Notes: a model not told the origin generated them from the letters alone. Shown: positions 18,265-27,485, numbered from the stretch's first letter. The stretch is 64,000 nt of DNA from Streptomyces sp. NBC_00433 (GCA_036015235.1 CP107926.1:8613501-8677500); one strand, 5' to 3'. Numbers and translations: made by a program.

Positions 18265-19218
18265 GTGGCCGGATCGCACGACCCGACGGTTTCCACGGCA
18301 TCCACCGTTCTGCCGCGTGTACCACGGATCTTACCCAAGACGCTGATCACCGCGCTGGTCGGGGGAGCCAGCTACCTGGTCGCCGGCGTCACCGACCAGC
18401 CCGAGGCCAGGAAGCTGACCGCCTCGATCCTCCTCGGCGGCGCGGCACTGGTCATCCAGTACATGGCGGACTTCGAAAGCCGGCTCGGTTCCGTCGAGCG
18501 GACGCTCGCGTCGCACAACCTCGAGATGAAGGAACTGGTCGCCGACACCTTCGCGCGCATCAACGAGGCCACCGAACTCTTCGACCTGGTTGACCGATCG
18601 GCGCTGCCGCCCGACGGAGTGGGCCGACTGGTCCGCAACGCCACCCACGTCGGTTCGGACGCACCGGCGATCATGCGGGCATTCGCCCGCGAGAAGATCA
18701 GCAGACTCACCGACCTGATGGAGAACCTCAACCAGAGACTTGTCGACTACGAGGGCGAGGACCACGACTGGATCCTTGCCCTCACAGGGTGCGCCGCCAC
18801 GACCATCGATGCCGTCAGCACCTCGAACGACCGAGACTTCTGGCCCAGCGAATCCGGCCAGCGCTACCTGCGGGCGCAGCGGGACGCGATCAACCACCAG
18901 GGGGTACGTATCCGGCGGCTGTTCATCATCGATGAACCGGAGGACAACACTCCCGAACTCGGCCAGCTCTGTGATGACCAGCAGAGCCTCGGTATCGAAG
19001 TTCGGGTGCTGGCGCTGTCCGAACTGTCACCCATCGCCCGGATGGACGAGACGAACGACTTCATCGTCTTCGACGAGTCCGTCTCCTACGAGTCCGTCTC
19101 CTACGAGGTAGGTTCCGACCTTCGCGGACCCAATACCAGGACGGTCATGGACCTGCGCTCCGACCGTGTCGCCAAACGGGTGCAGCGATTCAGGACGCTC
19201 TGGGAGGCCGGCCAGTAG
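18265..19218 (+). CDS. two-TM membrane protein with conserved C-terminal domain (paralogue 1)
   Basis: 317-residue protein of unrecognised family. Two predicted transmembrane helices (TALVGGASYLVAGV and ASILLGGAALVIQYM) are followed by a helical, probably coiled-coil stretch. A cytoplasmic domain follows with DHDWILALTGCAATTIDAVS, RIRRLFIID and ETNDFIVFDE. A paralogue at 21376-22248 shares the same order and motifs. The C-terminal pattern (VRRLFI, then DFIVFD) is loosely reminiscent of the DUF6879/phospholipase-D-like group; that is inference. The start is close to GGGGGAGATGACGACACGTGG. Confidence 0.7.
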   Translation: MAGSHDPTVSTASTVLPRVPRILPKTLITALVGGASYLVAGVTDQPEARKLTASILLGGAALVIQYMADFESRLGSVERTLASHNLEMKELVADTFARINEATELFDLVDRSALPPDGVGRLVRNATHVGSDAPAIMRAFAREKISRLTDLMENLNQRLVDYEGEDHDWILALTGCAATTIDAVSTSNDRDFWPSESGQRYLRAQRDAINHQGVRIRRLFIIDEPEDNTPELGQLCDDQQSLGIEVRVLALSELSPIARMDETNDFIVFDESVSYESVSYEVGSDLRGPNTRTVMDLRSDRVAKRVQRFRTLWEAGQ

Positions 19219-19567
19219 CGTCCGCTCCACCGACTCGCCTGGACGCAGCCGACACGTCAAATCTACTGCCGGGTCGGCACACCATCGAGGAAACGCCGCG
19301 GCGAACACCGCGAGCACTCGCGTTGGCTGATGGCTCACCACGAGCAGGCAGCGCAAGCCGGCGGGAAGGGAGTTGACGTCGACCTGCGGCGCCGAGTAAA
19401 GGCTGCGGACCGGTCTTGCGTCACCGGCCGCCAGCGGCACGGGACCCCCGACGCACGCGGGGCCGCTGGGGCAGTTGGACCTGGCGTGCGCCGGAGTGCG
19501 CCCCCAGCGCTTCGCCAACTGCCCCGAACACAAGGGCGGATAGGCGCCTGATCCCTATCATTGGGGA
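19219..19567. other. intergenic, nothing recognised
   Basis: 349 bp between paralogue 1 and the SCO2525-like remnant. A short cysteine-containing fragment (ANCPEHKGG before a stop near 19543) hints at decayed coding sequence, but no family can be named. Confidence 0.3.
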
Positions 19568-19813
19568 ATGAATCTCTGGCCCGCCGAGACGCCGACGCCA
19601 GAAGACGCTCATGGCCACGGCGCGCGTCACGCGGACATCGACGGGAACACCTTCGACCCCGAAGCGCACGTGGGCTACAACTACTCGTCCCTGCGCCAGG
19701 ACGACGCGACGATCGTCGGCACCGTGCGGGACCACTTCATCCAGCACTTCCACGGAAACCGCAGTGCTCAGTCGGCTGGAATCGACGTGGGTACCGGCGC
19801 CGGCCTCTACCCG
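19568..19813 (+). pseudogene. N-terminal fragment of an SCO2525-like SAM-dependent methyltransferase
   Basis: 82 residues from ATG 19568 resemble the start of the SCO2525-type methyltransferase family, including YNYSSLRQDD and the SAM-binding GIDVGTGAGLYPA. The remaining two thirds of the methyltransferase are missing. The frame continues without a stop into unrelated sequence (about 19814-20015) and then into SCO2522-like sequence, so an in-frame deletion fused neighbouring genes. Not expected to be an active methyltransferase. Confidence 0.6.
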
Positions 19814-20014
19814 GCGCCGGTCCTGCACCACCGCTGGGCCCGGCAACACCTCTTGCCGGCAGCGGAGTTGGTCTGCGGCGGCAGTCGCGGCATCCCGGCC
19901 GGCGGCGTCGCCCGTGGCCTGGACGGTGAACGGCTGCGCGGAGCGCTGCGCTTGCCGCGGGTGGCGGTGCCCGATCCCGAGTCGCCGCCGTGGGCGCTGC
20001 TGCCGACGGGGCAG

Positions 20015-20701
20015 GCGGCCTGGACGCGCGACCGCATCGCGAACTTCGCGCGGGTGCGGCCGTGGGCCGACGCGGCAAGGGCGGCGGCGGTCGCGGCCGG
20101 ATCGGGTGAGCGCGCAGATTCTGCCTCGGACAAGCGCGCGGGCGGTTCGGGCGGAGGGCGGCCGAGGATCAGCACCTGCTTACTCATTGACGACTACTTC
20201 GGTCGACTGGGGGCTCCGGCGGAACTGGTGCCGCAGCTGATTGCCGAGGCTGCGAGGGCCGGGTTCACCATCGACTACCCGGCCCGTGAATCCGGCCGCG
20301 TGGTGGCGGAGGGGAACGACCACGCCGAAGGGCTGATGCGGCGGCTAGTCGACGCACCGCCGCCGTACGCGGCCGGCGCGGGCCCCCGGCCGCCGGCCCG
20401 CGAGACGGGCCGGCTCAGCAACGGCGAGTACCCGGCCGCCGTCGAGGTCAGGGAGGCGATGACTCCCGTGCGTCGGCGGCAGCCGCCCACCGAGACCGAG
20501 GCACATCGACATTCGGTGTTCCTGGACGTCGAGCTTTGGGACGACGGGTTCGGGGACGGCGGCCGGGGCGGCGGCGGCGACCGTGGTGCAGGCACACACC
20601 ATGAACGCCCCTGCGGCGAAGGGGACTCCCGGGCCTGGCCCTGCTCCTTCCTCGCCGCCGCCCGGCAGTTGACCCGGCTCGGGCTGCTGCGCGACCACGG
20701 A
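20015..20701 (+). pseudogene. SCO2522-like fragment
   Basis: In the same frame as the methyltransferase stub, about 230 residues resemble the SCO2522 family: RVRPWADAARAAA, RPRISTCLLIDDYF, RPPARETGRLSNGEYP, RHSVFLDVELWDD and WPCSFLAAARQLTRLGLLR. Similarity stops near 20701, where the coding signal jumps to another frame and the C-terminal part of the family is missing. The family's function is unknown; it normally sits in a conserved SCO2521-SCO2525 gene set. Confidence 0.6.
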
Positions 20702-20807
20702 CGTGGCCGCCGTGTACGACGCCTCCGCGCCCGACGAGGACCGAAACGCGAGCTGGGACACAGACCGAGACGTGGCTGGGGGCACGGAACCAGGAGTGGG
20801 CCAAGCC

Positions 20808-21272
20808 GTGGCACCGGCGCTGCTCCGCGGCGAGGTGCACACCCGGCTGCTGCCCTCTTCCCGTCCGCCTGTAGCCGCCGCCGGACTGCTCGCGCTGCGA
20901 CCGGACGAGAGGGTTCGACTGTCGGAACGCCCCATCCGCTACGCGGCCTCGCCGGACGTCCTGACCGGCGTCGACGTCCGGCCGCCCGCCGACGAAACTT
21001 CGTACGTACGGGCTGTCGGCACGTTGGCGGCCCGTGCCGTCCTCACCGGAGGACGGGTGCTCCAGACCTCTGCCCGCTTCGGTTGCCCGGCGGCCGGCCC
21101 TGGCCGCCGCCAACCGTGGGACCACTACCCGACGCGGCCCGGCATCGTCGAACCGCTCAGTCCGCTGTGGCCGGTGCTGGAACGCAGCCCCGGTTTCAGT
21201 CGGCAGTGGCAGATCCTCGTCCAGCGGCTCAGGGACCAGTCGGCGCTCGACGCCATCCGGGACGGGACGCGC
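20808..21272 (+). pseudogene. SCO2521-like fragment
   Basis: In the third frame, about 155 residues match the SCO2521 family pattern: RGEVHTRLLPSS, LALRPDERVRLSERPI, SPDVLTGVD, RAVLTGGRVLQTS and PWDHYPTRPGIVE. The family's C-terminal part is absent and the open frame runs on into paralogue 2 out of phase. The gene order SCO2525-SCO2522-SCO2521 is kept, so this is one decayed operon. Confidence 0.6.
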
Positions 21273-21375
21273 CGAGCCCACCGGCCCGAACATAGGCACG
21301 CCCATCGAACCGCCCCTGGGCACGCCCACGCAAGAACCCGTCGACGAGCCCACCGTCACGCACATCGAGGGAGCC

Positions 21376-22248
21376 ATGAGTCGCACACGTCCGATACCCG
21401 CGGTCCTGCTGAAAGTCCTGGTCACGGTCAGCCTCGGCGTCGTGTCCTATGTGCTCACCAATCTCGCCGACCAGCCCGAGATATGGCAGATCACCATCTC
21501 TGTCCTGATCGGCGGAGCCAGCCTGATCGTGCAGTATCTCGCCGACTTCGAACGGCAGCTGACCGACCACACGCAGGAAGTGAAAACTCTCGTCGGGGAC
21601 GGACTGACCGGTTTCAACGACGCCACGAGGTTGTTCGCCAAGTTGGAGGAGTCGCCGATCGGTTCCGCGGAGGTCAGGCAACTTGTCGCCACAGTAGGCG
21701 AGTTCGGCTCCGGTCAGCCGGACCTCGTCTACAAGTTCGGCCAGGCGGAGATCGCCAGGCTCACTGCCTTCCTGGTCGGCCTGAAGGCGAATCACGCCGA
21801 CTACCCGGGCGAGGACCGCGACTGGCTGCTCAACCTGACGCGCTGCGCCGCCATCTCCGTCGACGCCGTGAGCACATCGGTGGACCGCGACTTCTGGGAC
21901 ACCGATCTCGGCCGGCACTACGAGTCCGCACAGGAGGCCGCGGTCCGGCGCGGAGTGCCTGTCCGGCGGCTGTTCATCGTCAAGACGCCAGTGGAGATCG
22001 ACGCCGCGCTCACTGAGGTGCGGGACCGGCAGAAGTCCATCGGCATCGACGTACGCGTCCTGGTGCTGACGGCCGCCGAGCGGCGCGACTCGCTGAAGAA
22101 TTTCATCGTCTTCGACGGCGCGATCGGCTACGAGTCCTCGATGGAGGACGGCGACCAGCCGCGGATCTACGAGACCAGCCTGGCGGTCGGCGACCGCGCG
22201 GGGGAGCGGGTGCGGAGGTTCGAGGTGCTCTGGGCGAAGGGGGAGTAG
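21376..22248 (+). CDS. two-TM membrane protein with conserved C-terminal domain (paralogue 2)
   Basis: 290-residue paralogue of the protein at 18265. The same two N-terminal helices (KVLVTVSLGVVSYVLTNL, ITISVLIGGASLIVQYLADFE), the same DRDWLLNLTRCAAISVDAVST block and VRRLFIVK plus NFIVFDGAIGYES at the C-terminus are present. ATG 21376 follows GAGGGAGCC. The stop overlaps the GTG of the next, frameshifted gene (TAGTG). Function unknown; probably a membrane-anchored sensor or effector. Confidence 0.72.
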   Translation: MSRTRPIPAVLLKVLVTVSLGVVSYVLTNLADQPEIWQITISVLIGGASLIVQYLADFERQLTDHTQEVKTLVGDGLTGFNDATRLFAKLEESPIGSAEVRQLVATVGEFGSGQPDLVYKFGQAEIARLTAFLVGLKANHADYPGEDRDWLLNLTRCAAISVDAVSTSVDRDFWDTDLGRHYESAQEAAVRRGVPVRRLFIVKTPVEIDAALTEVRDRQKSIGIDVRVLVLTAAERRDSLKNFIVFDGAIGYESSMEDGDQPRIYETSLAVGDRAGERVRRFEVLWAKGE

Positions 22249-22507
22249 TGCCGGGTAAGCCGCGGGTGGACGACCACGCGGTCACGCTCTGGGCCGCCGC
22301 GCTCGGCGGGGGCGGGACGGTCGCCGGCTCCCTGGTCGGGCATGACGCGTACGCCAGCTTCCCGGCCAGGTCGAGATCGTGCGCGTCGTGCTCACGTACG
22401 CCCACCTGGCCGCCGAGCGGACGCTGGATCGCGCGACCTTCCGTTCCGCCGCCCGCGCCGGTCTCCACCCCCGCCCTGACCGGGAGATGCATAAAGAATT
22501 AATATAA
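22248..22507 (+). pseudogene. small gene with one frameshift, coupled to paralogue 2
   Basis: GTG 22248 overlaps the TAG of the preceding gene. The first frame reads VPGKPRVDDHAVTLW and SLVGHDAYASFP. Near 22368 the coding signal shifts to another frame reading VEIVRVVLTYAHLAAERTL and ending HKELI with TAA at 22505-22507. Together they would make about 86 residues. The penultimate Leu is TTA, a rare bldA-dependent codon in Streptomyces. Family not recognised. Confidence 0.5.
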
Positions 22508-22513
22508 AACTGC

Positions 22514-22519
22514 TATACT
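22514..22519 (+). promoter_or_regulatory. -10 box for a probably leaderless marR transcript
   Basis: TATACT in an unusually AT-rich stretch ends 6 bases before the marR ATG at 22526, so the transcript would start at or within a base of the start codon. No Shine-Dalgarno site is present, consistent with leaderless translation. Confidence 0.5.
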
Positions 22520-22525
22520 CCAGTC

Positions 22526-22984
22526 ATGAGTCGCCGAGACGCCGCGCACGGCGCTTCCGATGCCATCGGGTCAGCCCTCTACGGTCTGGCCACCAGGGCC
22601 GTGAGACGCCTTCCCCGCGACATGAGCCTGACGTCCGCCGCCACCTTGGCCACCCTGGACAAGACCGGCCCGCGACGGATCACCGATCTGGCGGTGGCCG
22701 AGGGCGTCACCCAGCCCGCGATGACCGTCCTGGTCCGGGTGATGGAGGAATCCGGGCTGGTCGAGCGGAAGGGCGATCCGTCCGACAAACGGGTCACACT
22801 GGTGTGCCTGACCGAGTCCGGCGCGTCGTACGTCCAGGCGCGACGCCAGGCGGGCGTCGCCGCGTACGCGCGGTTGATCGACGAACTCACCGGTGACGAG
22901 GCCGAGGCCTTGGCGGCAGCCCTCCCGGCGCTGCTGCATCTGGCGGAGCTCGAAAGCCACGCCCGAGAGACGTCGGACCGGTGA
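22526..22984 (+). CDS. MarR-family regulator
   Basis: 152-residue MarR regulator. The winged helix spans RRITDLAVAEGVTQPAMTVLVRVMEESGLVERKGDPSDKR, in which DPSDKR is the typical wing. Its stop overlaps the GTG start of the MFS gene by four bases (GTGA), so the two are translationally coupled. It probably autoregulates the operon and responds to a substrate of the exporter. Confidence 0.9.
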   Translation: MSRRDAAHGASDAIGSALYGLATRAVRRLPRDMSLTSAATLATLDKTGPRRITDLAVAEGVTQPAMTVLVRVMEESGLVERKGDPSDKRVTLVCLTESGASYVQARRQAGVAAYARLIDELTGDEAEALAAALPALLHLAELESHARETSDR

Positions 22985-24465
22985 CCGCGGCCGAGGCCCA
23001 CGACCAGCCCGCGAGCACTGCCTTGACACGTTACGAGGCACGCCTGCTGGTCCCCGCCCTGATGTTCATCGCCCTGGTCGTGGCGGCGGTCGCCAGCCTC
23101 GGGACACCGCTCATCACCAGCGTGGCGACCACCTTCCACGTCTCCCTCGACAGCGCCCAGTGGACGCTGACCATCGCCCTGCTCAGCGGCGCCGTCGCCA
23201 CACCCGTCCTCGGCAGGCTCGGAGCCGGTCCGCACCGGCGGGCCACGATTCTCGCCACGCTGGCGATCGTCGTCGTCGGCAGCGCGCTCACCGTGCTGCC
23301 GCTGCCGTTCGCCTGGCTGCTCGTGGGCAGAGCTGCCCAAGGCGTCGGACTCGGCCTCACGCCGCTGATGATGGGCGTGGCCCGCGACCATCTTCCCGAG
23401 GAGCGCAGCGCGGCCACGATCGCCCTGATCTCCGTGGTCTCCATCATCGGAGCCGGCGTCGGCTACCCGCTGGCCGCGCTGCTCGCCGAGTTCGGCGGAC
23501 TGCGGGCCGCCTACGGCCTCGGCCTGCTCGTCACCGCCATCGCCTTCGTGACCGCGTGGCGCTCCATGCCGGCATCTCCCGAAGGCCGCTCCGCTCACGT
23601 GAACGTGGCCGGTGCGCTCGTCCTGGCGGGCGGACTGCTCCTCGTCCTGTTCCTGGCCGGCGAGAGGGGCCTGTGGAGCCGACACCTCGCTGTGGCGGTG
23701 ACCCTTGCCGTCGCCGCCGTACTCCTGCTCTGCGTCTGGACCGTTTCCGAACTGCGAACCAAGACGCCCCTGGTCGACGTCCGGGCGGTACGGCACCCGG
23801 CGGTCGCCGGGGCGAACATCGCCATGTTCGTCGGCGGGAGCGGTATGTACCTCCTGCTCACGCTCATCACCCGCTACGCGCAGACGCCGCACAGCGCCGG
23901 CTACGGCTTCGGACTGACCACCTTCGTGGCGGGGCTGGTCCTCATTCCTTTCTCCGCGCTGGGGTTCCTCGCAGGCAAGCTCACGCCGCGGATCCGGATG
24001 CGGATCGACGGCCCCCTGCTCCTGGCCGGCAGCGCCGCCATCGTCGGCGGCGGGTTCGTCCTGTTCGCCACCGCCCGGTCCAACCTGGCCGAACTGCTCG
24101 CGGCCATGGGCGTGCTGGGGTTCGGCGTCGGCAGCTTCTCGGCCGCCATGCCCGGCGTCATCCTGGCCGTCACCCCCAAGAGCGAGACGTCGAGCGCCAT
24201 GAGCTTCAACTACGTCGTCCGCAGCGTCGGGTACTCCCTGGGCAGCGCCATCGGCGGTCTGGTCCTGGCCGCCGGCACCGCCACGGGCCGCCTCTTCCCG
24301 AACGACGACGCCTACACGACGGCGGCGCTGGTCGGCGTCGCCGCGATGGCGGTCACGACGATGGCCGCCCTCGCCCTCGCCCGCCGACGCTCACCCGAGA
24401 CCAATCCGATCACCGCCCCAGTCGGTGTGCCGGGCCCGGGTCGGTCGAGTCGAACGGGAAGCTGA
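22981..24465 (+). CDS. MFS transporter coupled to marR
   Basis: 494-residue, 14-helix major facilitator (DHA2-like). It keeps membrane features such as ISVVSIIGAGVGYPLAALL (antiporter-like motif C), but motif A is shortened (GRLGAGPHRRATIL). The GTG start overlaps the marR stop. Export of a compound sensed by the MarR protein is inferred from the operon. Confidence 0.87.
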   Translation: MTAAEAHDQPASTALTRYEARLLVPALMFIALVVAAVASLGTPLITSVATTFHVSLDSAQWTLTIALLSGAVATPVLGRLGAGPHRRATILATLAIVVVGSALTVLPLPFAWLLVGRAAQGVGLGLTPLMMGVARDHLPEERSAATIALISVVSIIGAGVGYPLAALLAEFGGLRAAYGLGLLVTAIAFVTAWRSMPASPEGRSAHVNVAGALVLAGGLLLVLFLAGERGLWSRHLAVAVTLAVAAVLLLCVWTVSELRTKTPLVDVRAVRHPAVAGANIAMFVGGSGMYLLLTLITRYAQTPHSAGYGFGLTTFVAGLVLIPFSALGFLAGKLTPRIRMRIDGPLLLAGSAAIVGGGFVLFATARSNLAELLAAMGVLGFGVGSFSAAMPGVILAVTPKSETSSAMSFNYVVRSVGYSLGSAIGGLVLAAGTATGRLFPNDDAYTTAALVGVAAMAVTTMAALALARRRSPETNPITAPVGVPGPGRSSRTGS

Positions 24466-24577
24466 GGATCGAAACCGTCCGACTTCGACGCCGTCTCCGT
24501 CGGCTCGCTGACCCACAGCGCGCCGGCCATCGATCTGAGCATGCTTCCGAGCAACAAGTCCGAACACAGGAGGTACC

Positions 24578-24871
24578 GTGGCCAAGGGCTATTGGGTCAG
24601 CGCCTACCGCACCATCGTGGACCCCGAGAAGCTGGCTGCCTACAACAAGCTGGCAGGTCCAGCTGTCGAGGCCGCCGGCGGGCGGCTGCTCGCCCGCGGC
24701 AGCCGGGTCGTCGCACACGACGCCGGAATCGCCGAGCGCACCGTCCTGATCGAGTTCGACAGCTTCGACCAAGCGGTCGCCGCACACGCGAGTGCGGCCT
24801 ACCAGGAGGCGCTGGCCGCACTCGCTGACGGCGTCGAGCGCGACTTCCGCATCATCGAAGGCCTCGACTGA
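24578..24871 (+). CDS. DUF1330 family protein
   Basis: 97-residue DUF1330 protein with the dimeric alpha/beta-barrel pattern: KGYWVSAYRTIVDPEKLAAY at the start, and RTVLIEFDSFDQAVAAHAS before a C-terminal helix. The GTG at 24578 has a strong ACAGGAGG site upstream. It is 112 bp after the MFS gene and may be co-transcribed. Function unknown. Confidence 0.85.
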   Translation: MAKGYWVSAYRTIVDPEKLAAYNKLAGPAVEAAGGRLLARGSRVVAHDAGIAERTVLIEFDSFDQAVAAHASAAYQEALAALADGVERDFRIIEGLD

Positions 24872-25455
24872 CGATCGAGGCTGCGTCGGCGACGAACACG
24901 GTGCCGACCCCGGGGATCACCCCGGCTCGTCTTCGCGCCGCACCGCCGCGAACAGCGCCAGGCCAGTGGCATTGATGTCCAGTCCGGCGACGGTCCCCGG
25001 CGGCGCGGCGGCGCGGCGGCACGGCGGCAGGGACGTCGGCCTCGTGTCGCCGGGGGTGCGTGCGACGAGGTTCCAGCGGCCGACGTGGGTCAGGGGGCGG
25101 CGTAGCGGTTCGGGGTCGCGATCTGGGCGGTCCCAACAGTGGGCGGAGTTAACGGACGGCGTCGGTGACGGTGTCGCTGCGGTCTCGCGTCTGCTGGGGG
25201 CGGTCACCACGCACACGCCACAGGCCGGCGCCGTAGGCGGGTCTGTCCAGCGACTGGTGTAACTGGGTTTGTGTGGGTTAGCGGCGGCCGATGTATTCCG
25301 GTGGTCTTCGCAGGCACAAGGCTTAAGAACCGAACGAAAGCTCCGCACTTGTAGGAGCGCTATAGCTCCGTACGGCGTGTCGGAACCGGGCAGGTGGGCG
25401 CCGGCCTCGGCAGTCGGTGTGGCGCCCAAGGGGCGGGCCGAGTGCGCCGCCGCTG
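24872..25455. other. intergenic with a short hairpin, no gene recognised
   Basis: 584 bp between DUF1330 and the convergent ArsR gene. A reverse frame ending TVAGLDINATGLALFAAV looks protein-like but has no recognisable family or start. GGAGC-GCTATA-GCTCC at 25354-25369 is a perfect 5-bp stem hairpin. Confidence 0.35.
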
Positions 25456-25815
25456 TCAGCCGTGGGGCGGCAGCTGCCCGAGCTGGTGGTCGGCGACGCT
25501 CAGAGCCTCGTCGACCAAGCGGCGGATGTGGCCGTGACGGAGGGCGTAGACGACGTGCCGGCCGTCCTTGCGGGTGGCCACCAGACCGGCCAAGCGAAGG
25601 CGGGCCAGATGCTGGCTCACCGAGGTCCTGGTCGCACCGCCCGCGGCCTCCGTCAGCGTTGTCACGTCCGCTTCGCCCTCACCGAGGCGGCCGAGCAGCA
25701 GCAGCCGGGTGCGGTCGGCCAGCAGCCCGAGCACCTCAACTGCGACACCGAGGCGGTCGCTTTCATCGAGCTGTTGCGCATCATGCGCACCTGAAAACTG
25801 CATGCGTGCATCCAT
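25456..25815 (-). CDS. ArsR/SmtB-family metal sensor
   Basis: About 119-residue ArsR/SmtB repressor, divergent from the CDF exporter. The helix-turn-helix is VTTLTEAAGGATRTSVSQHLARL, and a beta wing follows (KDGRHVVYALR). The helix-alpha5 region reads RHGHIRRLVDEALSVADH, so two His of the usual Asp/His/His/His zinc site are kept, the Asp is His and the third ligand is Val. An altered metal specificity is possible. ATG 25815 is preferred but lacks a ribosome site; GTG 25863 and ATG 25803 are alternatives. Confidence 0.82.
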   Translation of the reverse strand: MDARMQFSGAHDAQQLDESDRLGVAVEVLGLLADRTRLLLLGRLGEGEADVTTLTEAAGGATRTSVSQHLARLRLAGLVATRKDGRHVVYALRHGHIRRLVDEALSVADHQLGQLPPHG

Positions 25816-25821
25816 ATGCAC
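25806..25821. promoter_or_regulatory. candidate ArsR operator
   Basis: GTGCAT-CCAT-ATGCAC is a perfect 6-bp inverted repeat with a 4-bp centre in an AT-rich stretch between the divergent arsR and CDF genes. It overlaps the preferred arsR start codon, as expected for an autoregulating repressor. Confidence 0.5.
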
Positions 25822-25883
25822 ATGATGGTTGAATGGGCGGTGGGAGTCCAGTCCTACCCGCACTGCAGCTGAAAGGGGACGCC

Positions 25884-27029
25884 GTGAGCGATGACCCGCA
25901 CAGCCACGACCACCCTCATGGCCACGCCCACGCGAACGGTCGTGGTGACGGCGCCGGAAGCCGGTCTACGCACAGCCACGGCGCCCACCCGCACGGAGGG
26001 CATGCCCGCGAGGACCACGGGCATGACCACGGCCACGGCGCGGGCCGGTGGTCCCGCCTGCGCCACCAGGTCTCGCACTTCGTGACGCCGCACAGCCACG
26101 AGGCGATGGACAAGGTCGACTCCGCCTTGGAGACCTCCCGCGAGGGCCTGCGCACTCTGTGGCTCTCGCTCGGCATCCTCGGGCTGACCACCGTCGTCCA
26201 GGCCGTCGTCGTCGCCGTCTCCGGCTCCGTGGCACTGCTGGGCGACACCATCCACAACGCCGCCGACGCCCTGACGGCCGTCCCGCTCGGCGTCGCCTTC
26301 CTGCTCGGCCGCAAGGCCGCGACCCGCCGCTACACCTACGGCTACGGCCGGGCGGAGGACCTGGCCGGCATCGCCATCGTGCTGACCATCGCGGCCTCCT
26401 CCGCCCTGGCCGCCTATGAAGCGGTCGACAGGCTCCTGCATCCCCGCGACGTCACCCATTTGTGGGCTGTGGCCATCGCCGCCGTCGTCGGATTCATCGG
26501 CAACGAATGGGTCGCCCGGTACCGCATCCGCACCGGACGGAGGATCGGTTCGGCCGCGCTGGTCGCCGACGGCCTGCACGCCCGCACCGACGGCTTCACC
26601 TCCCTGGCGGTGCTCTTCGGCGCGGGCGGGGTCGCGATCGGCTGGCGCTGGGCCGACCCCGTGATCGGCCTGTTCATCACCGCGGCGATCGTGATGGTCC
26701 TCAAGGACGCCGCACGCGAGGTCTACCGGCGGCTCATGGACTCCGTCGACCCCGAACTCGTCGAGTCCGCGGAGAAGGCGCTGCGCCACGTGGAAGGCGT
26801 ACGGGACGTCGGGCAGGTCCGCATGCGCTGGATCGGCCACGCGCTGCGGGCCGAGACCGACATCGCCGTCGACCCGCGGCTGACCGTGGAGGCGGCCCAC
26901 GCCATCGCCGCCGAGGCTGAGCACGCGCTGATCCACGCCATCCCGCGGCTGACCGCTGCGACCGTGCACACCGACCCGTCCGCTGTCGGCGGCGCGCACG
27001 CCGTCCTCGCTCACCACGACGGCCGGTGA
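25884..27029 (+). CDS. CDF-family divalent metal exporter
   Basis: 381-residue cation diffusion facilitator that exports divalent metal (zinc, cobalt or nickel class) in exchange for protons. The first 55 or so residues are packed with His (SHDHPHGHAHAN, DHGHDHGHG). Six helices follow, with the paired metal motifs GDTIHNAAD and ADGLHARTD, and a C-terminal cytoplasmic domain. GTG 25884 is chosen for the GAAAGGGGA site upstream. It is divergent from, and probably repressed by, the adjacent ArsR. Confidence 0.9.
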   Translation: MSDDPHSHDHPHGHAHANGRGDGAGSRSTHSHGAHPHGGHAREDHGHDHGHGAGRWSRLRHQVSHFVTPHSHEAMDKVDSALETSREGLRTLWLSLGILGLTTVVQAVVVAVSGSVALLGDTIHNAADALTAVPLGVAFLLGRKAATRRYTYGYGRAEDLAGIAIVLTIAASSALAAYEAVDRLLHPRDVTHLWAVAIAAVVGFIGNEWVARYRIRTGRRIGSAALVADGLHARTDGFTSLAVLFGAGGVAIGWRWADPVIGLFITAAIVMVLKDAAREVYRRLMDSVDPELVESAEKALRHVEGVRDVGQVRMRWIGHALRAETDIAVDPRLTVEAAHAIAAEAEHALIHAIPRLTAATVHTDPSAVGGAHAVLAHHDGR

Positions 27030-27080
27030 CCGGCCGGGCGGCTCCGGCCTGAGTACGGCGCACAGGGTGTCGGGCCCGGC

Positions 27081-27485
27081 TCAGGGCAGGGAGGGCTCCG
27101 CGTCCCAGGTCGCGGTTCCGGCTCCGGCCGGGGTGTCGACATCGCCGAGGCGGAGGTGCTCGATGTGGTGGACGGCCTGATCGAGCAGAGCGGCGACGTG
27201 GTCGTCGTGGAGTGCGTAGACGACGGAGCGGCCCTGGCGGGTGCCGGTGACCAGGCCGAGGTTGCGCAGCAGGCGCAGCTGGTGGGAGCAAGCGGACTGC
27301 TCCTGGCCGACGGCGGCGGCCAGTTCGGTGGCGGCGCAGGGGCCTTCGCGCAGCCGGGCCAGGATCAGCAGCCGCGAGGGTGTCGACAGCGCCTGGAGCG
27401 TGGTGGCGACCTGGGCGGCGTTCGCCGTCGTCAGGCGGGTGCGCGGCGGCTCGCCGCTGTCGGGGGTGCTCGCTCCGTGGCCCAT
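27081..27485 (-). CDS. ArsR/SmtB zinc-type sensor (CzrA-like site)
   Basis: 134-residue ArsR/SmtB repressor. The recognition helix lies in AVGQEQSACSHQLRLLRNL. The alpha5 metal site is complete: DDHVAALLDQAVHHIEH has the Asp-X-His, then His and His at the spacing of the CzrA zinc site. It is divergent from the P1B-4 ATPase gene at 27583, which it should control by metal-induced release. Confidence 0.88.
   Translation of the reverse strand: MGHGASTPDSGEPPRTRLTTANAAQVATTLQALSTPSRLLILARLREGPCAATELAAAVGQEQSACSHQLRLLRNLGLVTGTRQGRSVVYALHDDHVAALLDQAVHHIEHLRLGDVDTPAGAGTATWDAEPSLP

Noticed and set aside
22103..22502. Forward and reverse frames over the end of paralogue 2 as separate genes
   Set aside because: The coding signal is explained by the end of paralogue 2 and the frameshifted small gene.
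24872..25455. Transposase remnant suggested by GLDINATGLALF
   Set aside because: The similarity to TnpB-like DDE/RuvC motifs is too weak and no neighbouring motif or terminal repeat supports it.
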